Source of the DNA: an uncultured Halomicronema sp.
GTDB lineage: Bacteria > Cyanobacteriota > Cyanobacteriia > Phormidesmidales > Phormidesmidaceae
Length of the DNA stretch: 6,252 nt
Direction of reading: 5' to 3'
Assembly: GCA_937897665.1 (NCBI GenBank)
Contig: CALCPB010000450.1
Location: forward strand, 1 to 6,252
Part shown: piece by piece, positions 5,662-6,252 of the stretch
Position numbering within the stretch: position 1 is the stretch's first letter
How the letters are laid out: the number at the start of each line of letters is the position of its first letter
Program-made: the position numbers and the translations under genes
Notes under the pieces: model-generated
What the model was told of the DNA's origin: nothing
Seen by the model: the letters and a program-made list of their open reading frames with translations, nothing else
Databases searched by the model: none

Positions 5662-6144
5662 CTATACCTTCCTGCCCGCATTGGGTTCGGCAATATTTTC
5701 TAAGTCAACTAGATTCCAGGGCAGGCCTTTGTTACGGTAGATGCGTTTTTGTTTCAGCGGGTAGTCGCCGACATCGTGGACGAGTCTTTGGCCCACCACA
5801 ATGCACCGCAGCACATCTTCACCAATATTTTTGAGTTGATGGGCTTCGCCACCGGCCCGATAACCAATGAAATCGCCTGATTTCACATGATGTTTAGTTT
5901 CGCCAATGGTGGCCTCGGCTTCACCTGCCAAAATATAGACACATTCATCTTCGTGATAATGCTTGTGGAATTCCGTTGACTCGTGACCAGGCTCAATTTC
6001 AATGATGTGGAATCCCAGCCCGGTTAATCCGGTTAAGTCGCCCAGTGATTTGTTGATGCGCTTGGCATTGTCATTGAGAAAGTGTGTCTTGGCGACACCC
6101 TCATAGGCAGCGATTTCTTCCTGCGTCACGATGTATTTATCCAC
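5662..6144 (-). CDS. Small cupin-domain protein
   Basis: A 160-aa single-domain cupin (beta-barrel) protein resembling the COG3837 group. Cupin motif 1 is complete: PGHESTEFHKHYHEDE (52-67) followed by VYILAG (69-74), with His60, His62 and Glu67 as metal ligands and the fixed six-residue gap to Gly74. Motif 2 is GDFIGYRAGGEAHQLKN (90-106), giving His102 as the fourth ligand; Ala97 replaces the usual proline. A metal-binding cytoplasmic protein is therefore likely, but cupins range from dioxygenases and isomerases to sugar-binding regulators, and the substrate cannot be told. The C-terminus (VGDYPLKQKRIYRNKGLPWN, 125-144) is typical of the group. The start is GTG (6142-6144) behind a strong ribosome site, and no in-frame ATG is available nearby. 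It is not obviously coupled to the restriction gene downstream, which lies 265 bases away on the same strand. Confidence 0.92.
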   Translation of the reverse strand: MDKYIVTQEEIAAYEGVAKTHFLNDNAKRINKSLGDLTGLTGLGFHIIEIEPGHESTEFHKHYHEDECVYILAGEAEATIGETKHHVKSGDFIGYRAGGEAHQLKNIGEDVLRCIVVGQRLVHDVGDYPLKQKRIYRNKGLPWNLVDLENIAEPNAGRKV

Positions 6145-6150
6145 CCGTTT

Positions 6151-6158
6151 CTCCCCTT
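6151..6158 (-). promoter_or_regulatory. Strong ribosome binding site before the cupin GTG
   Basis: The minus strand reads AAGGGGAG with 6 bases to the GTG at 6142-6144. This near-ideal site and spacing justify the non-ATG start. Confidence 0.7.
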
Positions 6159-6190
6159 TGACTGTTTAACCAATGCTCCTGGAATGGTTG

Positions 6191-6220
6191 CTTTTAGCGT
6201 GTTTTCCATGCAACGCTCAA
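6191..6220 (-). promoter_or_regulatory. Weak candidate promoter of the cupin gene
   Basis: On the minus strand TTGAGC (6215-6220) and TAAAAG (6191-6196) are separated by 18 bases and lie about 45-75 bases before the start codon. Each box matches the sigma-70 consensus only partly. The last ~30 bases of the window (6221-6252) could hold the tail of another minus-strand gene, but none can be supported. Confidence 0.25.
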
Positions 6221-6252
6221 ATCAGAATGATGACTGTTCGCCCCCTTCTGGG

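Noticed and set aside
5531..5740. 69-codon plus-strand frame beginning at ATG 5531 with a good-looking GAGGA site 7 bases upstream.
   Set aside because: Its last third is antisense to the well-supported cupin gene, the product matches no family I recognise, and the composition is not convincing. It is kept only as a remark in the intergenic entry.
6227..6252. Possible start of a plus-strand gene (ATGATGACTGTTCGC) at the right edge.
   Set aside because: Only eight codons are visible and there is no ribosome binding site in front of them.

Overview
The window looks like a piece of a cyanobacterial chromosome. The palindrome GCGATCGC (HIP1), typical of many cyanobacterial genomes, occurs nine times. 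The gene content also fits: a Uma2 (DUF820) nuclease, a short S4 RNA-binding protein, a TrmH-family tRNA methyltransferase and a serine hydrolase with a long Pro/Ser/Arg-rich N-terminus. I cannot place it at genus level, but a filamentous or Leptolyngbya-like lineage would fit. No rRNA, tRNA, CRISPR array, transposase or phage gene is visible.

Left part (1-467): the last 30 codons of an unrecognised plus-strand gene end at 95. A non-coding stretch follows with small hairpins, one of them a possible terminator, and a 15-bp perfect inverted repeat (246-308) resembling dispersed cyanobacterial palindromic repeats.

Centre (468-3484, all minus strand, transcribed right to left): a 75-aa S4-domain protein, a 239-base gap, then a tightly coupled pair. 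The TrmJ-like methyltransferase stops with TAA and the membrane-anchored serine hydrolase starts with the next base. The first two genes suggest RNA or ribosome work. The third probably acts on peptidoglycan or another periplasmic substrate, because it has the SxxK, SDN and KTG motifs of class A beta-lactamase folds but lacks the usual deacylating glutamate.

Right part (3485-6252): a single plus-strand Uma2-family nuclease gene (3705-4280) converges on a minus-strand gene (4404-5396). The latter encodes a predicted restriction endonuclease with an N-terminal PUA/EVE-like domain and a C-terminal NucS-like PD-(D/E)XK nuclease. This has the layout of a modification-dependent (type IV-like) defence enzyme and is the most interesting item here. 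A compact cluster of TTTAGC/GCTAAA palindromes lies just before its start, and the gene lacks HIP1 and looks less GC-rich than the housekeeping genes to its left. The window closes with a minus-strand cupin gene (5662-6144) that starts with GTG behind a strong ribosome binding site.
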